A stretch of 64,000 nt of DNA from Siniperca chuatsi (GCF_020085105.1 NC_058057.1:25121082-25185081), one strand, 5' to 3'. Shown: positions 24,241 to 36,440, numbered from the stretch's first letter. The notes: generated by a model from the letters alone, not told the origin. A program made the numbers and translations.

Positions 24241-24539
24241 TCATTTGCGTTAACCTCCGCTCTGCAGTCATAGATCAGCCATATGTGGTTTTATTATGAA
24301 GTAGGCACATTTTGGTGACTAAACCATGTGTGAGTGTGTGTGTGTGGGGTGGGGGCAGAGTTGACTGTGGTTGATGAAGCAGTTCTATATAAAAATGTTC
24401 TATATAAAAAGCTGCTGTTCAATAAAAACACATAGAGCTTGGCGATAATTCAACATTATCATCCCCCTACTGTGTATTGTTATATTAATTCTCATATTCT
24501 TCATATATGTTTGCAATCTATCTATTGTCATCCTGATTT

Positions 24540-24775
24540 TCCATATTGTAATTTTGCTATGTTGGTCTATTGTGTACACACGGCATCTATTGCATGTCTG
24601 TCCATCCTGGGAGAGGGATCCCTCCTCTGCTGCTCTTCCTGAGGTGTCTTCCATTTTTGGGGGGAATCGAGGGTCTGAGCACAGAGGGTGTCGTATGCTG
24701 TACAGATTGTAAAGCCCCCTGAGGCAAATTTGTGATTTGTGATAGTGAGCTATATAAATTTACTTGACTATTGAG
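24540..24775 (+). mobile_element. Dispersed retroelement 3'-end, copy 1
   Basis: Shares long stretches with 62.13-62.40 kb: 'TGTTGGTCTATT', 'TCTGTCC.TCCTGGGA', 'CTCTGCTGCTCTTCCTGAGG', 'TCGAGGGTCT', 'TATGCTGTACAGATTGTAAA' and 'TTGTGATTTGTGATA'. Both copies end near 'CTATATAAAT..ACTTGACT'. The tail with a short terminal repeat suggests the 3' end of a LINE or its SINE partner. This copy lacks the 'GTTAAAGGGTTTTTTGGGGG' portion of copy 2. Confidence 0.7.
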
Positions 24776-26289
24776 GTTCACAGCTATTATTTGTAAATCA
24801 ATAACAACTACATTTTCATTACAGTGTGAGATCTGAACTACTGAACAATATATAGTTTATTGTAAATTCAAATATTTTATTCTAGAGAAATAATAAAAAG
24901 CTGTTTGGCTCAAAGAGGTGAATATAAGTGAGATTTTATTACACGTGAAATTGAATAAATATCATTAACATTTTGATGTCAAGACGATGCTGTGCAAATT
25001 GTCCCAGTATTCATTTTGTCCATAATGCCCACTCTGGAAAAATAATTACCGTGATTTTCAAGCTCAAGTTAAAATGTGCTTGTCATAACTTTATTTTAAA
25101 TCTGTGGTGTAGCTCAATGACAGCAGCCAGGCCGGGAACAATATGGAAATATGTGGTGACTTCCCAGTAAACAGTGATTTTAGTGATTTGTAGTTCAAAA
25201 GACAGATGGCTAGACGTCATGGTTATAAGTGGACTAATATTTGGTGAAAAGTAACAGATTATATGTTACATAACAGTATTTAATGACTATATTTCAATGT
25301 ATAGTTAGAATCGGCCTCACATTTAAATATAGTCGTTGAAATGCTGTTAAAACAACCTGGACATCTATATAATTTTCACTTTTCAACTAAATTTAGCCCT
25401 TTTAACCAGAACTTCTGACCTGCAAATCAACAAATCAATGCTTTCAATCAATGCTTTCTGGGTTGTAGTGTTTCTGTCCTGTGTTATGTTTTAATTTTAT
25501 GCATAACAGCTTTTATGCATATTTTTGAAATATGTTCTCTCTATTGTTTTATAACAGAATTTAAACCAAAGTTGAAGCTTGAATCTGAATATGTTCCCTT
25601 TGTTGTAGTTTGACTCATATTCTGCTGCAGTGACCCAGTTTCCCCTAAGGTCTCATTAAACTTTTATTAAAATTTCATCTCTCACACTTCTTCACTGCTT
25701 TCTAACTACAGCCCAGACATTGCTTCATGTAGTGTGCTTTAAAACAAAATAAAACTTCAAACAAGAAGTTCATTATGTTCATACTGTGTGTCATTTCAAA
25801 CAAAGGAAACATTACATTAATCACCTTCCTGCTATCGAGCTACAGAAGCATTCATGGAAATCATGTTGCAACTGCCTCAAGGGTGACAGCTTCTTGTTTT
25901 ACTTGTTTCTGCTTCTCTGCAACAGAACTTAACCTAACAGGTGAAATTAATGAGGGATCACAGCTCTCACCTGGAGTCTCCCTGGGTGTTTTTCTGCTAT
26001 TATCTTACACAAGCTCCTGCTTCTGCCCCATTTGTTTTCCTTGTTTGTCAGTCAGCAGGATATTTCAAAATCTTGTTAAAAATGTCTGTAATTTGGTGGA
26101 AAGTTCGGCCTTGTGACAAGGAACAAGTCTTTAGTTTTGGTGCAACTTTTTAAATGTACATTCTGAGATGGGAAATTCTTTAACATTTTCACATGTATTT
26201 GAATATATTTGATGTATATTTGGATCAAAATGCATGCTGAAATTCATTAAAATAGCAGATTTTGAGAATTGTGCAGTCTTGGTGGTGCT
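24776..26289. other. Intergenic sequence, no gene recognised
   Basis: AT-rich. A short open frame at 25,775-26,116 has no recognised domain or splice context. Confidence 0.4.
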
Positions 26290-26870
26290 CCCACTGCTTT
26301 CTAGTTTTCATACTTTATTGTTTCACAATAAAATACAAAAAAGCAAATAAAAGACAATAAAGGAATATGCTAAAAATGTAAAAAGTTTAGAATTAAACAA
26401 GATACTAAAAACTAAAGAGAAGCAAGTCTAAACAAGTGGGTCTTGAGCTGTTTTTTTTAAAGATGTCCAAAGATCTTAAGTCCAATGGGAGAGAGCTCCA
26501 AAGTTTAGGAGCTACAACCTCAAAAGCACAGTCTCCTTTTGTCTTGAGCCTGGAGTGAGGAAGAAGCTTCAACAGGATTCTGACTTTGAAGGGAAGCCAG
26601 TGTAAAGAAATCAAAATCTGTGTCACATGAGACCTTTGGGAGGACTTCCAATTATTTATAGAGTTGAGGCAATTTTGTAGAACAGTTTTGTGACATTATG
26701 AGGCTTAAACAAGATGTGTAATTGAATATGGTCTGCACCGCAGTGGTAGAAGAAATGTGCATCTCAACTAAGATACGGTGGTCCACAGTATCAAAAGCAG
26801 CACTGAGGTCCAATAGTCATAAAGAGATCATTTGCGACTCTGAGAGGAGCTGTTTCTGTTGAGTGCAACT
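26290..26870 (-). mobile_element. Degenerate LINE (L2/CR1/Rex-type) reverse-transcriptase fragment
   Basis: Minus-strand translation near 26,760-26,820 gives SAAFDTVDHRILVE, the hallmark 'SAAFDTVDH' reverse-transcriptase segment of L2/CR1-like LINEs. Nearer the 3' end, 26,405-26,600 gives LHWLPFKVRI and AFEVVAPKLWSSLPLDLRS, the C-terminal part of the same polyprotein. The spacing between them is far too short for an intact protein, so the element is internally deleted and dead. Confidence 0.8.
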
Positions 26871-27479
26871 GACGGAAACCAGACAGAAACTTGTTGAAAG
26901 GTTCTGTTCATCTAAGACAGTAAGTGGCTTAGCAACCACTGCAAGACCTCAGCTATAACAAAATGGAACAGCAGGTGATGCAGGACTGACAATGTTATGA
27001 TGGTGTCAAACAAGATTTTAGGATTATGTTGACTATTAGATAGAAGGTTTGAAAAGTAGGTATCCTTAACTATGTTATTAAAAGCCATAAAAAGTTATTG
27101 TAAATACTGACAGTGAACTTGTAGATGGGTGGATCGTTGTACTTTTATTCTGTTCTTTTGTTCTGTCTCTTATTTGCTGCAGCGTCCCATTTTTCCTGCA
27201 GGGATGATTAAAGTTTCATTGTATTTTTCATAGAAAGAGCAGGAGGTCTGAATAAATTTTATGCATTTCAAATTAATTTTGAGCTTTAATCTGTGGCTCA
27301 ATGATCTGATTTTATGTGCCTGTATTTAATATGTGACTGAAGGAATCTGACTGACTGACTTGTTATCAGAATTAAATTCAATTCAATTTCTCAAGCAGTG
27401 AGAACACCTACTTAAATGTTCAATTGTGCAACAAAGTAAAATCATGAAAATTTCTAAACATAAATGCTCCTGTTAAGCA
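26871..27479. other. Intergenic sequence, no gene recognised
   Basis: Part of the first 150 bp may still belong to the LINE. The rest shows nothing identifiable. Confidence 0.35.
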
Positions 27480-27483
27480 TGTG

Positions 27484-27523
<40 letters not shown>
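27480..27523. repeat. (GT)n microsatellite
   Basis: About 21 GT units with a single GC interruption. Confidence 0.95.
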
Positions 27524-27525
<2 letters not shown>

Positions 27526-27801
27526 CAGTAGCAGAAGCGGGAACCAGCATCACATGGACATACTGCTGGATTTTATAGTTGTCTGTGGTTTTGTGTTTTT
27601 TGGTTTTTTTTACTTCGAGCTGTTCAGTTGTGGCTGTTACATCAGCAAATTTAAGAAATGACATATGGGTTCAGCTAAGGTTATAAATAAGGTTTATGTA
27701 AATTATGTTGTAGTATGTCTTTACAGTAACATTTCCATTAAAATATAAATACATTTCAGGAAAACAAATTAAAAGAAAACAGGAAGAAATGCACCACATG
27801 T

Positions 27802-27836
<35 letters not shown>
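27802..27836. repeat. (CA)n microsatellite
   Basis: About 17 uninterrupted CA units. Confidence 0.95.
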
Positions 27837-27839
<3 letters not shown>

Positions 27840-28534
27840 GCTGATATAGCCAGAGGATGAGGAAACATCTTCTGGTATTTTGGTGTCACAAATGAGAGAG
27901 AGCCAATTATATTTACCGTTGATGGTTATTTTGATGTATTATCTCTTACAGTACATTCGGCTAACGTGACAGTAAAATCTGGTGTGAAGCAACAGAGGAA
28001 GAACAAGATGTTGCAGAGACATTTACTGATACTGTGAGCCGAAGCAAGCTGACTGGAGATTCCTGGTAGGATTTCACTCTGTTCTCACTCTTTTATGGTG
28101 TGTTGTCAAATTACCAAGTTAAATTGAGCTCACATGCTCTGTTTCGATCCAACTTGGTTATAGGCGAAATATTTTTTGTCAGTAATGAAACTGTGTGATG
28201 AACAGAGATGGAAACAGTTCTTTAATGTCATGTCTGTTCATGTCAATTTAATTTTGTAGCTAGATCACAAGCGTGTGTTAGCTTTATAGAGAAAAAGCCT
28301 GCAGGTCTGACTATTCATAATTACTTTAAAATATCTTTGATTGGCCAAACTGATCACTGTGCAGAGGTTGCAAGTAACAGCAGGCCTTTTAATTTCCTTT
28401 TTCTGCTGCTCTTGTATCAGCCCTGTCGCCAGAATAAAATGTTAGCACTGTGTGTTTCAGCAAACCACGGATACGTTAAATATCTACGTTTTAATACGTT
28501 AAATATCAACATTTCTACAATACATATCATAGGG
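27837..28534. other. Intergenic sequence, no gene recognised
   Basis: Nothing identifiable; a short open frame at 28,337 has no context. Confidence 0.35.
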
Positions 28535-28925
28535 AAGGTGACGTAGTTCAGATGCCGTCTTTCATCAAATTTAGTGAATATCTGCTCACGGTCCACTCGC
28601 TGTCCGTTCAGTGTGTGCACTGAAAAAAAATGCGGTGTTTGTACACAGCCCTGGCTCTGTCAAGGGGAAACAAACAAAGTGGCTCAGACCGAGCCACACA
28701 ACACTATTCCAGCCATGATTTGTGCATCAGGTAATGTTAAATGACTTGCCCACGACACTCAGCTTACTTTCTAGTTTGCCGAGATATGCTGCTGTTGTGA
28801 TGTTAGCTATAGCAGCAGGAGAGTTGTGAGTATCGCTGTCTGGAGCTGCTGTGCTGGCTCTGGGAAACCGTCTCGTCCTCTCTGGCTGTTAGTTACAGCA
28901 GCAACTGTCGGGACAGTCAAAAACT
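28535..28925 (-). mobile_element. Diverged copy of the TTAA-type MITE in pex3 intron 4
   Basis: In opposite orientation it matches 52.59-52.96 kb over nearly its whole length. Examples are GAATATCT.CTCACGGTCC, CAGCCATGATTTGTGCATCA, CAGCTTACTTTCTAGTTTGC and ATGCTGCTGTTGTGATGTTA. The terminal inverted repeats seen at the pex3 copy are degraded (start) or missing (end), so this one is truncated. Confidence 0.8.
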
Positions 28926-29080
28926 AGACAATAGCAGGTTAAACCTGTTTACCCTGGGGGATCTTGAAGGTGTTTATTTCAGAGGAGGAATGCTGTGAAT
29001 TGCAAAAACCAAAACAAAATAATTATTAATAAAGGAAACATTTCTTACCTCTGTGAAGATTTGTGTCTGCTTGTTGTATA

Positions 29081-29267
29081 CAGTGGTGTGCAAAAGTGTT
29101 TGCCCTGTTTGCCCTGTCACAATCAGTGTTTGAAATAATGATTGTGTGATTGAGTGTTATCTTTGACTGATATTTAAATTTGTTTGTTGATCTGAAACAT
29201 TTAAGTGTGACAAACATGCAAAAAAATAAGAAATCAGGAAGGGCGCAAACACTTTTTCACACCACTG
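29081..29267. mobile_element. 187-bp Tc1/mariner-type MITE with TA duplication
   Basis: The left end is TA|CAGTGGTGTGCAAAAGTG and the right end CACTTTTTCACACCACTG|TA. The inverted repeats extend about 28 bp (through TTTGCCC/GGGCGCAAA). Flanking TA dinucleotides at 29,079-29,080 and 29,268-29,269 are the target duplication expected for Tc1/mariner. There is no transposase inside. Confidence 0.85.
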
Positions 29268-29584
29268 TAGTTGTTAATGGTGAAGGTTAGACAATAGGCC
29301 TTTTGGAAGTTTAGAGATTTTGATTTTATTTATTTTACTTTAATGAAAAAAAAATCTGGCATATGTACGCATGATTGTCTGTCATTATATGCGTTTTGAT
29401 CCAGATCAGATTTCTAACACCTTGATGGGATTGTGGTGCTTCAGTGAAAGTATGCACTCTCCTTGTAGCTCAAGTCAAATATTAGCACAGCGGTGTAAAT
29501 ATAGTCTGTTGGTGACGCTGTCAGTGATGCTGCAGTTTTGGGACTCTAAGCCGGTCGACCTCACAAAAATTGTTTAGAGCTGCC

Positions 29585-29805
29585 TATGCTGCATTCCTCC
29601 CTCATTTCCTCACTACTTCCTTTCTTTATTCCCTTAATTTCTTCTTTCTTTCTTCCTTCCCTTTCTCATTCGACTTCTTCCAACTTTCTTCCTTCCTTCC
29701 TACAATCCTTTTATCCGTTCACCCCTCCCTCCTTTGGCTTCCTTCTCCCACTCTTCCCTTTTTTCTCTTACATCTTTCCTCCCACCCTCCCCTCCCCGGC
29801 ACCCA
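29585..29805. repeat. Polypyrimidine tract
   Basis: TTCC/CCTCC-rich stretch similar in kind to 12.6-13.5 kb. Open frames over it are compositional. Confidence 0.75.
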
Positions 29806-30604
29806 TCGTTCTTGTACAGTACACTACCAACATACTCCAGCTGCTCCAGTCATAGTTATTTATAATGCCTTAGCTACTTCAGTTAAAGGTGCATTCCATC
29901 ATTTTTTCCCTTCATCCATTTAACATGTGACCAGAGTCTGATGCATTGAGATGTGTATTTCTGTTGTCTATTATTATGACATTATCTATATTTTATTCAT
30001 TTTTTCTTTTTTAACTAATTGTATTTTTCAGTTTACTTTATAAGCTTCTTCTGCTTCATGTGATTGAAAGCTCCAGAACAGCTTCTAATTGGACCTCGTG
30101 GTGACATCGTTTTGTCGCCTGCTGTTTTCAAAAATTAACTTTGAATCTTAACTTTTTAACTAATAAGTAAGGACTTATTAAAGGGCTGCAGATCAATGAA
30201 ATCTGGACAACTCCATTTGCTAATGGAGGTCATGTGATATGATCAAAAGCTCCAAAACAGCTACTAAATGGACTTTGTGGTGACAATATATTGTCATCTA
30301 TTTTATTTTACTTTTAAAAGCTGCTTTATGCCTTATGTAAAGTGATTTGAATTGCCTTTGTGTTTCAAAAGCAATTCATTTATAAGCATGTAAGTATATA
30401 TATAAATGTGATAAATAGTTTATAACACATAAATATACTGTAGTTGTAAGCAGAGGTCTTTTTAAGATGATATACTGCTTATAAATGACAGAGGGGATTA
30501 AAGTAAAGCATTACCAAATAATCTCAAAATAATATCATAAAAACAAATGAAGAACTGAAAACCCCCCAAAATATCATATATAACATTTGGGCATTAGTAA
30601 AGTT
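29806..30604. other. Intergenic sequence, no gene recognised
   Basis: AT-rich. Two similar phrases, 'AAAGCTCCAGAACAGCT' (about 30,068) and 'AAAGCTCCAAAACAGCT' (about 30,246), each followed by a GG.TGACA.. segment, suggest an old roughly 180-bp local duplication. Confidence 0.4.
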
Positions 30605-30900
30605 ATGCAAAGTAGGGTGGGGCTGACTTACTGACTGGTGGTTTCGTACTTGCATGATTGCAGGTTCGATGCCCTTAAAAACTCCCACAGAACACCTGAG
30701 CAGGGGCGTAGGACTCGGGGGAAAGGGGGGACTGAGTATACAGGGCCCTCATGTGAGGAGGGCCCACAAAGATACTAGAATGAATAGCTGTGGATGCGAG
30801 GAGGGGCCTGTAGAGAATGCCTATGTACAGGGTCCAGAATTTAGTGCTACGCCCCTGCACCTGAGGAACACTGTGGGAAAAATAAGAAATGTCTACTGAT
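30605..30900 (+). mobile_element. Possible tRNA-derived SINE head, interrupted by a hAT MITE
   Basis: GGTTCGATGCC at 30,663-30,673 matches the RNA polymerase III B box. No good A box was found, so the SINE call is tentative. A 157-bp MITE is inserted downstream (30,701-30,857), and its removal rejoins a continuous 'ACAGAACACCTGAGGAACAC' text. Confidence 0.35.
30701..30857. mobile_element. 157-bp hAT MITE with perfect 8-bp target duplication
   Basis: The ends are CAGGGGCGTAG and CTACGCCCCTG, a perfect 11-bp inverted repeat of the hAT type. Both sides carry the identical octamer CACCTGAG (30,693-30,700 and 30,858-30,865), the 8-bp target duplication diagnostic of hAT transposition. The perfect duplication implies a fairly young insertion. 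Confidence 0.92.
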
Positions 30901-31565
30901 TTGTCTCAGGTATCAATCTCAGGTGTCACCTGTTTGTTTCCTGCTAAAGTGAAACAAAATGAACAATTAACAATTAACTACAATTAACTCTTTGTTTCGG
31001 CGGGAAGATTGGGCTTTTCTATTTTTAAGAGGAAGTTCCCTCTGACTCTGCACCTATTAAAACAAGTTGTTGTTTAGCTGAGAATGAAGCCAGGCAGGTT
31101 TACATACCAGGAATGCTTTGCAGGCTTTTGTTGTTGTCTGTTTTCGTACTATAGATGTCAGCACTACAAAAGATGACAGTGAGTTAATTTATTAAAGTGT
31201 GAAGATGAGTCATAAGTTAAACCATTTATCTTAGTTGTACACTTTGTATTTGTTGTTTTCATGTAATAATTCATGTTTTGTTCAAGTGGCCTCAAGTGGA
31301 ATTTGGGAGTTTTTAGCAGCTAAGGGGAATTATGCTAGGATTAAAACAGAAACAAAAACAAAACAAATTTTGAAAAATGTTGAATGACAGCTTTTAGGCC
31401 AATCAATAATAAAGAATTCAGTATTTCCCCACCAGAATTTTATTTCTGGTAGTGTGGAGTAGGCTTTGACCAGTGTTTTAGACGATGTTGGGCCCAAATG
31501 TAACAGACAAAACATTTTAGACTTTATTTTTGTTGTCTGTTCCAAATCTTCTGAAGTGTGGGGTA

Positions 31566-31640
31566 CTGTATGTATGTATGTATGTATGTATGTATGTATG
31601 TATGTATGTACTGTATGTATGTATATATATATCTACTGAA
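31566..31640. repeat. (GTAT)n microsatellite
   Basis: About 16 GTAT units interrupted once by CTGT, then a short TA run. Confidence 0.95.
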
Positions 31641-31834
31641 TATACGGAATATTACCTACCTGATACAGCGAGCCTTTACAATACAAGACAGGGCCACAAA
31701 CTTAGAATATAATCACTACCTCAAGGCTGGTATCATTTCAGTATAAATGATGATTAAGTGGTGCATAATCACAAATCAACTTTAGTTAAATTATCCCAAA
31801 TTAACTGACACCCAAAGGGGGATCATGCTTTCAG

Positions 31835-32045
31835 CATTTTAGCACTAACACTGTGGAACAAACTTCCCCTCAGCTTCAGATCTGCTGAGTCGGAGTGTTT
31901 TAAAACCCAGCATTTTAATAACGTATTACTTATTAATTAAATTTGTGTTGTATGGTGTTGTTGAATTTTATGTGTACCTGTAAAGCACCCAGTAACCCTG
32001 CACCCTGTTTTTGAAAGGTGCTATAGAAATAAAGTTGCTACTTAC
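31835..32045 (+). mobile_element. LINE L2-like 3' end
   Basis: The frame at about 31,845 reads TLWNKLPLSFRSAESECFK, the conserved C-terminal 'LWN.LP...R' motif of L2/CR1-type LINEs. It is followed by an AT-rich 3' UTR and a tail ending GGTGCTATAGAAATAAAGTT, typical of L2 3' ends. Confidence 0.75.
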
Positions 32046-33930
32046 CCAGTGAACCTGGGGCTTTTGGGGGCCCCAGAGGTCTGGAGCCCCAGGGTAATTA
32101 TCTGTTTTGGTTGGTAATCCAGGCTTGGTCTACCTACAGTACAGCCTGAATTGCCTTAGTGATGGTTGTTTCTTCATTGTCTTCCACTGTTGTTGGGTTT
32201 TTTTTGTGTGTGTTTTTCTTGTGTTACCTAAATACAGGTAGAAAAAAATATCACCATAAGCATTACTGCCTCATGAAGAAATCTTTAGAAATAGATTCTC
32301 TATGAGCCATGCCCTACTCAAAGCAGGCTGAAACTAAAATAACTGTCTCAGATTATCCCCAATTTTCCCTATGTGCTACTAATTTGTACCAAATGACATA
32401 GTTATTTTCAGGATTTTTCAACATAAAGGTCCAAATTCAGTTTCTAAGCCTTCATCATGATGCCAGGATCTTTTTTTTATTTATTTGTTTATTTACTTAC
32501 AAGTCTAAAAATGCTGGAATCTGCCTAAAAAATGAGTGTGTTTTTAACTGTAGAATGAAAACTCCCTAAAGTTGCTAAACCCCCAAATTCTCAGAAAAAA
32601 AAACCAAGGATGTGACCTCAGTGGGGGGGTTTCAGGATTGATTTACCTGCCTTTTGAAACACTAAGTCATGATATTTGTATAGCAACTATCCCACAAAAA
32701 GGGATCTTTGTACAACATAGTGGTTATTCAGACCAGAAAGTTGTGATTAAACTGGTTTCCCATGAATCCCCTGCCAGCTGACCCGGCTCATTCATTCTTA
32801 ATTGTGTGTAAGTGGATCCCTGACTGAGGCTTTAGGCTGCCGCTCCGTTCCTCTGTCTCTGCTCTACTAACCCCTCTGTTTATGTTTACATGTTACCATG
32901 GCGACAACACCTTCACGCCCTGCGGACTTCCACCCCTGGTACGCAGACAGACAGGCAGGCACACGCAAGGTAGAGACACAGAGGGAGTGACAGAGAGAGG
33001 GGAGGAAGGGAAACCTCAGCCAGGGCCGCATCCCATTCTGAAATGTTTACAGCCTTTGTTTCCTTAATCAGTCTGTAATCTTGAATTTTGCTTTCCTGGT
33101 TATTTGGGGGGGGGGTTCACAGTAACAAAAGTGCAATATGAATTAAGTTTTTAGTTGTTAATACTATTGTTTACTTTGCAGAATTAAAAGCAAAGTGCAA
33201 AAATAATGAAAAAACTTCATTTACATTTCTAAATTGAGGTTTTACTGTTCTGTTTTATTGCTCTGTTTAATGTTTTGTCATATGTTTGGTTTTGATGTCA
33301 TTTCATTGTGTGTAAAAGTGATATTGTAACTGTATTATGAAAAATCATTTGATAATTATACTGTATAACTGTGATATGGACCCCGGGAAGAATAGTTATT
33401 GCTAAGGTGACAACAACTGGAGATCCAAATAAAGAATAAACAACTATCCTTTAAAAGTTGCAGTTACAAAAAGCATGAAAAATGGGACCAAATGTAACAT
33501 ATGATGTTTTTGTATAAAAACAATTTTAAAAACAAAACAAAGTCAAAATCTTTCAGACAACTGAGAAAACTCCATCCTCTAATAACTTCAATTATCAATA
33601 TCTCTAAAGTGGCAAAACATGTAATGTGATTTAAAAATGTCAAAAATCCCAATCACCTTTACTTTCAAGTCCAAATAAAGTTTCTCTCATTCTCTTTCAA
33701 TAATAATACTCACTCAGTTGTTTTATATCTGCACTTAAAGAAGAAATAGAGAAAAGCAAGGAATCATAAAAGGAAACACTGTTTTGAAATGGGATGTATC
33801 CCAGGATTCCCAGGCCCCAGAGGCCCCGGCTCTCTCGGCTCGACGTGGCGTCACATCCTCGGCTGCTCTGTGCTGTTATTTTTAGATCATGTGAAAACTG
33901 GGTTATGTGGCCTTGGCAGCTGCGACTCAC
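32046..33930. other. Intergenic sequence, no gene recognised
   Basis: No exon recognised. A poly-G run lies near 33,105-33,114. A GC-rich patch with 'GACGTGGCGTCACATCC' lies at about 33,800-33,870 and could be regulatory, but nothing confirms this. Confidence 0.35.
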
Positions 33931-33957
33931 AAACACACACACACACACACACACACC
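33931..33957. repeat. (CA)n microsatellite
   Basis: About 12 CA units. Confidence 0.9.
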
Positions 33958-34289
33958 CTGTTTTAAGTATCTGTGACGTTAAAACACTACTGATCTTTAT
34001 TTGTCTCATACAAGAGGTGCAAAAAGACATTACATCACTGAGTTGACATTAATAAGTAGGGGGATTTGTTACTGTGTAAATAGACTCATAGTCATAGATG
34101 ACATTTCTGGGCTACTTGCTAATATTAGCATCTGTATATTTTATATTTATACTTTTATATCCGAATTTAAAATAATGAAGAAAGTGACTCCAAACCAGAA
34201 GATACCAACCCGTTCTCAATGTTTTTTTTTTTAAGTATTTTCCTCACTACCCCCATGTTAAGGTTTTCTTTCAGTGACATCCTCAACAT

Positions 34290-34388
34290 TTCTCCACACA
34301 AAAACACAAAAGTGTCCTTGATAATTCAACAATACGCTATCGTGTTGTTGAATTATCAAGGACACTTTCGTGTTTTGTGTTGTTTGTG
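34290..34388. other. Long near-perfect inverted repeat (hairpin)
   Basis: The core arms 34,311-34,336 and 34,341-34,366 pair over 26 bp with one T/G mismatch (a wobble in RNA) around a 4-nt CTAT spacer. Pairing continues outward through CACAAAA/TTTCGTG and, with one A bulge, further to about 34,290 and 34,388, about 45 bp per arm. There is no CA/GT or AT periodicity explaining the core. It could be a transcribed hairpin or siRNA source, a tiny foldback transposon, or a recent palindromic duplication. It matches no microRNA that I know. Confidence 0.85.
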
Positions 34389-34789
34389 TTCTCCAATGGG
34401 ATCGATGCTCACAATGGATGAATGGATGGCCGGAGCTGTGGATGGTTTTACATTGGAGTTAGTTGAAATCCCGGTGCGTCTCATACAGACGCTGAAGGGT
34501 ACCTTGTGCGTCTGTAGGACACGCCGACGGGTGTGACACAAGGTCAGTATCTGACGACCTGTGAATGAGAATGAGTTGAAGATACAGACGCAAAAATGAC
34601 ATTAGAAAGTCAGCTTTGAGGCCTCAAAATGTGAAATTCATAGGTATTATAATTATTATCATTAAAGGTTAATATTTTACATATACTTAAATCTTGATCA
34701 TTAAAGTTAACGTTTAAGTTTAGACTTTCACTGACTTCTGTTAAAGTCTAACTGCTTCCTGATTCATGTCTTCCTGATATCAGATTATG

Positions 34790-34847
<58 letters not shown>
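34790..34847. repeat. (CA)n microsatellite, about 28 units
   Basis: Uninterrupted CA array. Confidence 0.97.
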
Positions 34848-34848
<1 letters not shown>

Positions 34849-35284
34849 CAGCCCTGTTTTCTTCTTTCCCACCAGCATCATCTCCATGTTCTCAGGCTGC
34901 ATGACACAGCAGATCTCAGGCTGCAGAGCGAGGTAACATGTGACCTGGTTTGCACCGTCTTTAGCCTCGTTTCATGATATTGCTTAATTTCAGCTCGTCT
35001 CGTGAGTCATTTCATAACATCTCAGCTTATTTTGCATTTTCATGTTGTGTCACGTAAAGTTTATTGTCTTGTGATAGCTTATGAAATCTTACACGATGTC
35101 ATGTGATTTCAGTTTGTCAGTTCAACTTCTCAAAAAGTAACTCTTAAATATTTGAGGCATTCACACACAGTGACAATTGAAACATTTGAGTTAAAGATGG
35201 AAAATCAGCCTTTTTTCATCAGTTCCATTAATTGAAGTGTTTGGGGTTTTATTCTCCTGTCCACGTGTTGAAGAGTCCTTGAGA
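34848..35284. other. Intergenic sequence, no gene recognised
   Basis: Nothing identifiable. Confidence 0.35.
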
Positions 35285-35362
35285 AGTATGTAGATGGGGC
35301 GGGGGGACTGTAAGCTGCTGTGGACTAAAGCATCGGCCAAATGAATGTAATGTAATGTAAAG
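35285..35362 (+). mobile_element. SINE/LINE tail fragment
   Basis: GTAAGCTGCTGTGGACTAAAG, then GCATCGGCCAAATGAATG and a (TGTAA)n end. This is a mutated form of the 'GTAAGTCGCTTTGGATAAAAG' tail shared by many fish SINEs and their partner LINE. Confidence 0.65.
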
Positions 35363-35499
35363 ATATTGCTGACGTGAACAAACTTTTGACAGTTTTAGAA
35401 ACATCACCAATTTCAGTACATTCAGTTGTTGTCTGGTCTTAGTTTTAGTCTTCAAACCATGTTTCAATTCTGTGTTTTGAACTTTGGTATTTGGATTTC

Positions 35500-36440
35500 A
35501 TCACATGACATCTGATCGTGCCTTATCTAGTTTCATCTCATCTCACCATTTCAACTTGTCAGTTTATCTTATTTCACTTGATGTTATGTTGAATCATGTT
35601 ATGTTGAATCGTGGATTTAATTTCATTGCAAGCCATTTGCTGACACATCATCTCTTTTCAATTTCATCTCATTTCTCATCTCACCTCCTGTCATCTGACC
35701 TTATCTCACCTCATTTCATCTCACTTCATATAAGCATATTTTAACTCATCACATCCACCACTTTCTCTCACCTCTTCTCATCAATTTCATATTATTTCAG
35801 ACATAACTTCATCTCATCCCCTGTTGTCTTCTCTCATCTCTTCATGTACCTCATATAGACACATATTTTACCTTATATTATCTCATCTCTCCGTTCATCT
35901 GGTCTACTCTTATCTTTCATTCCATCTTATTTGTCTGGCTGCGACTCGTCTCTTCTTCTTCTTTCTTTTTCTTTAGTCAATTTAAAGTCTCATTGAGATT
36001 CAGATGTCAGGCCAAGAGTACAGCGTAAAAACATTGTAACAACAGTTAATACTATTCAAACAAAATAACATATTTCATCTTGTCTCATTTTGTCTCCAAT
36101 CCAATTCCATTTTATTTAATTTTGCATCACATCACCTCATCTCATCTCAGTCATCTTTTCATTCATCTCATCTTGTGCTGTCCCATCCCATCCCGTTTCA
36201 TCTCATATTGTCTCACTTTTTCATAAATTATCTAATTTAGTCACTTTTTAAACCTGTTCCAGTCCTATTTTATTTTATATTACCTAACGTTATCTCATCT
36301 CATCTCATCAATCACCTGCTCCAGTCTCATCTTTCATTTCATCTCGTTTCAATCTTCATTTTAAATGATATTTATACATTTTTTATTTAAGATTGTCCCG
36401 TGCCATTTAAAGTCTTGTCACATCATCTCAGCTCAGCTCA
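35500..36440. repeat. Degenerate CATCT/CATTTCAT-rich tract
   Basis: Recurrent CATCTCAT, TTTCATCTCA and ATCTCACCTC strings over about 900 bp derive from a roughly 5-bp ATCTC unit that has diverged. An intervening segment at about 35,960-36,070 is not repetitive. Confidence 0.75.

Noticed and set aside
30663-30673. GGTTCGATGCC considered as the T-arm of a tRNA gene
   Set aside because: No acceptor stem, anticodon loop or A box could be built around it; a SINE relic at best.
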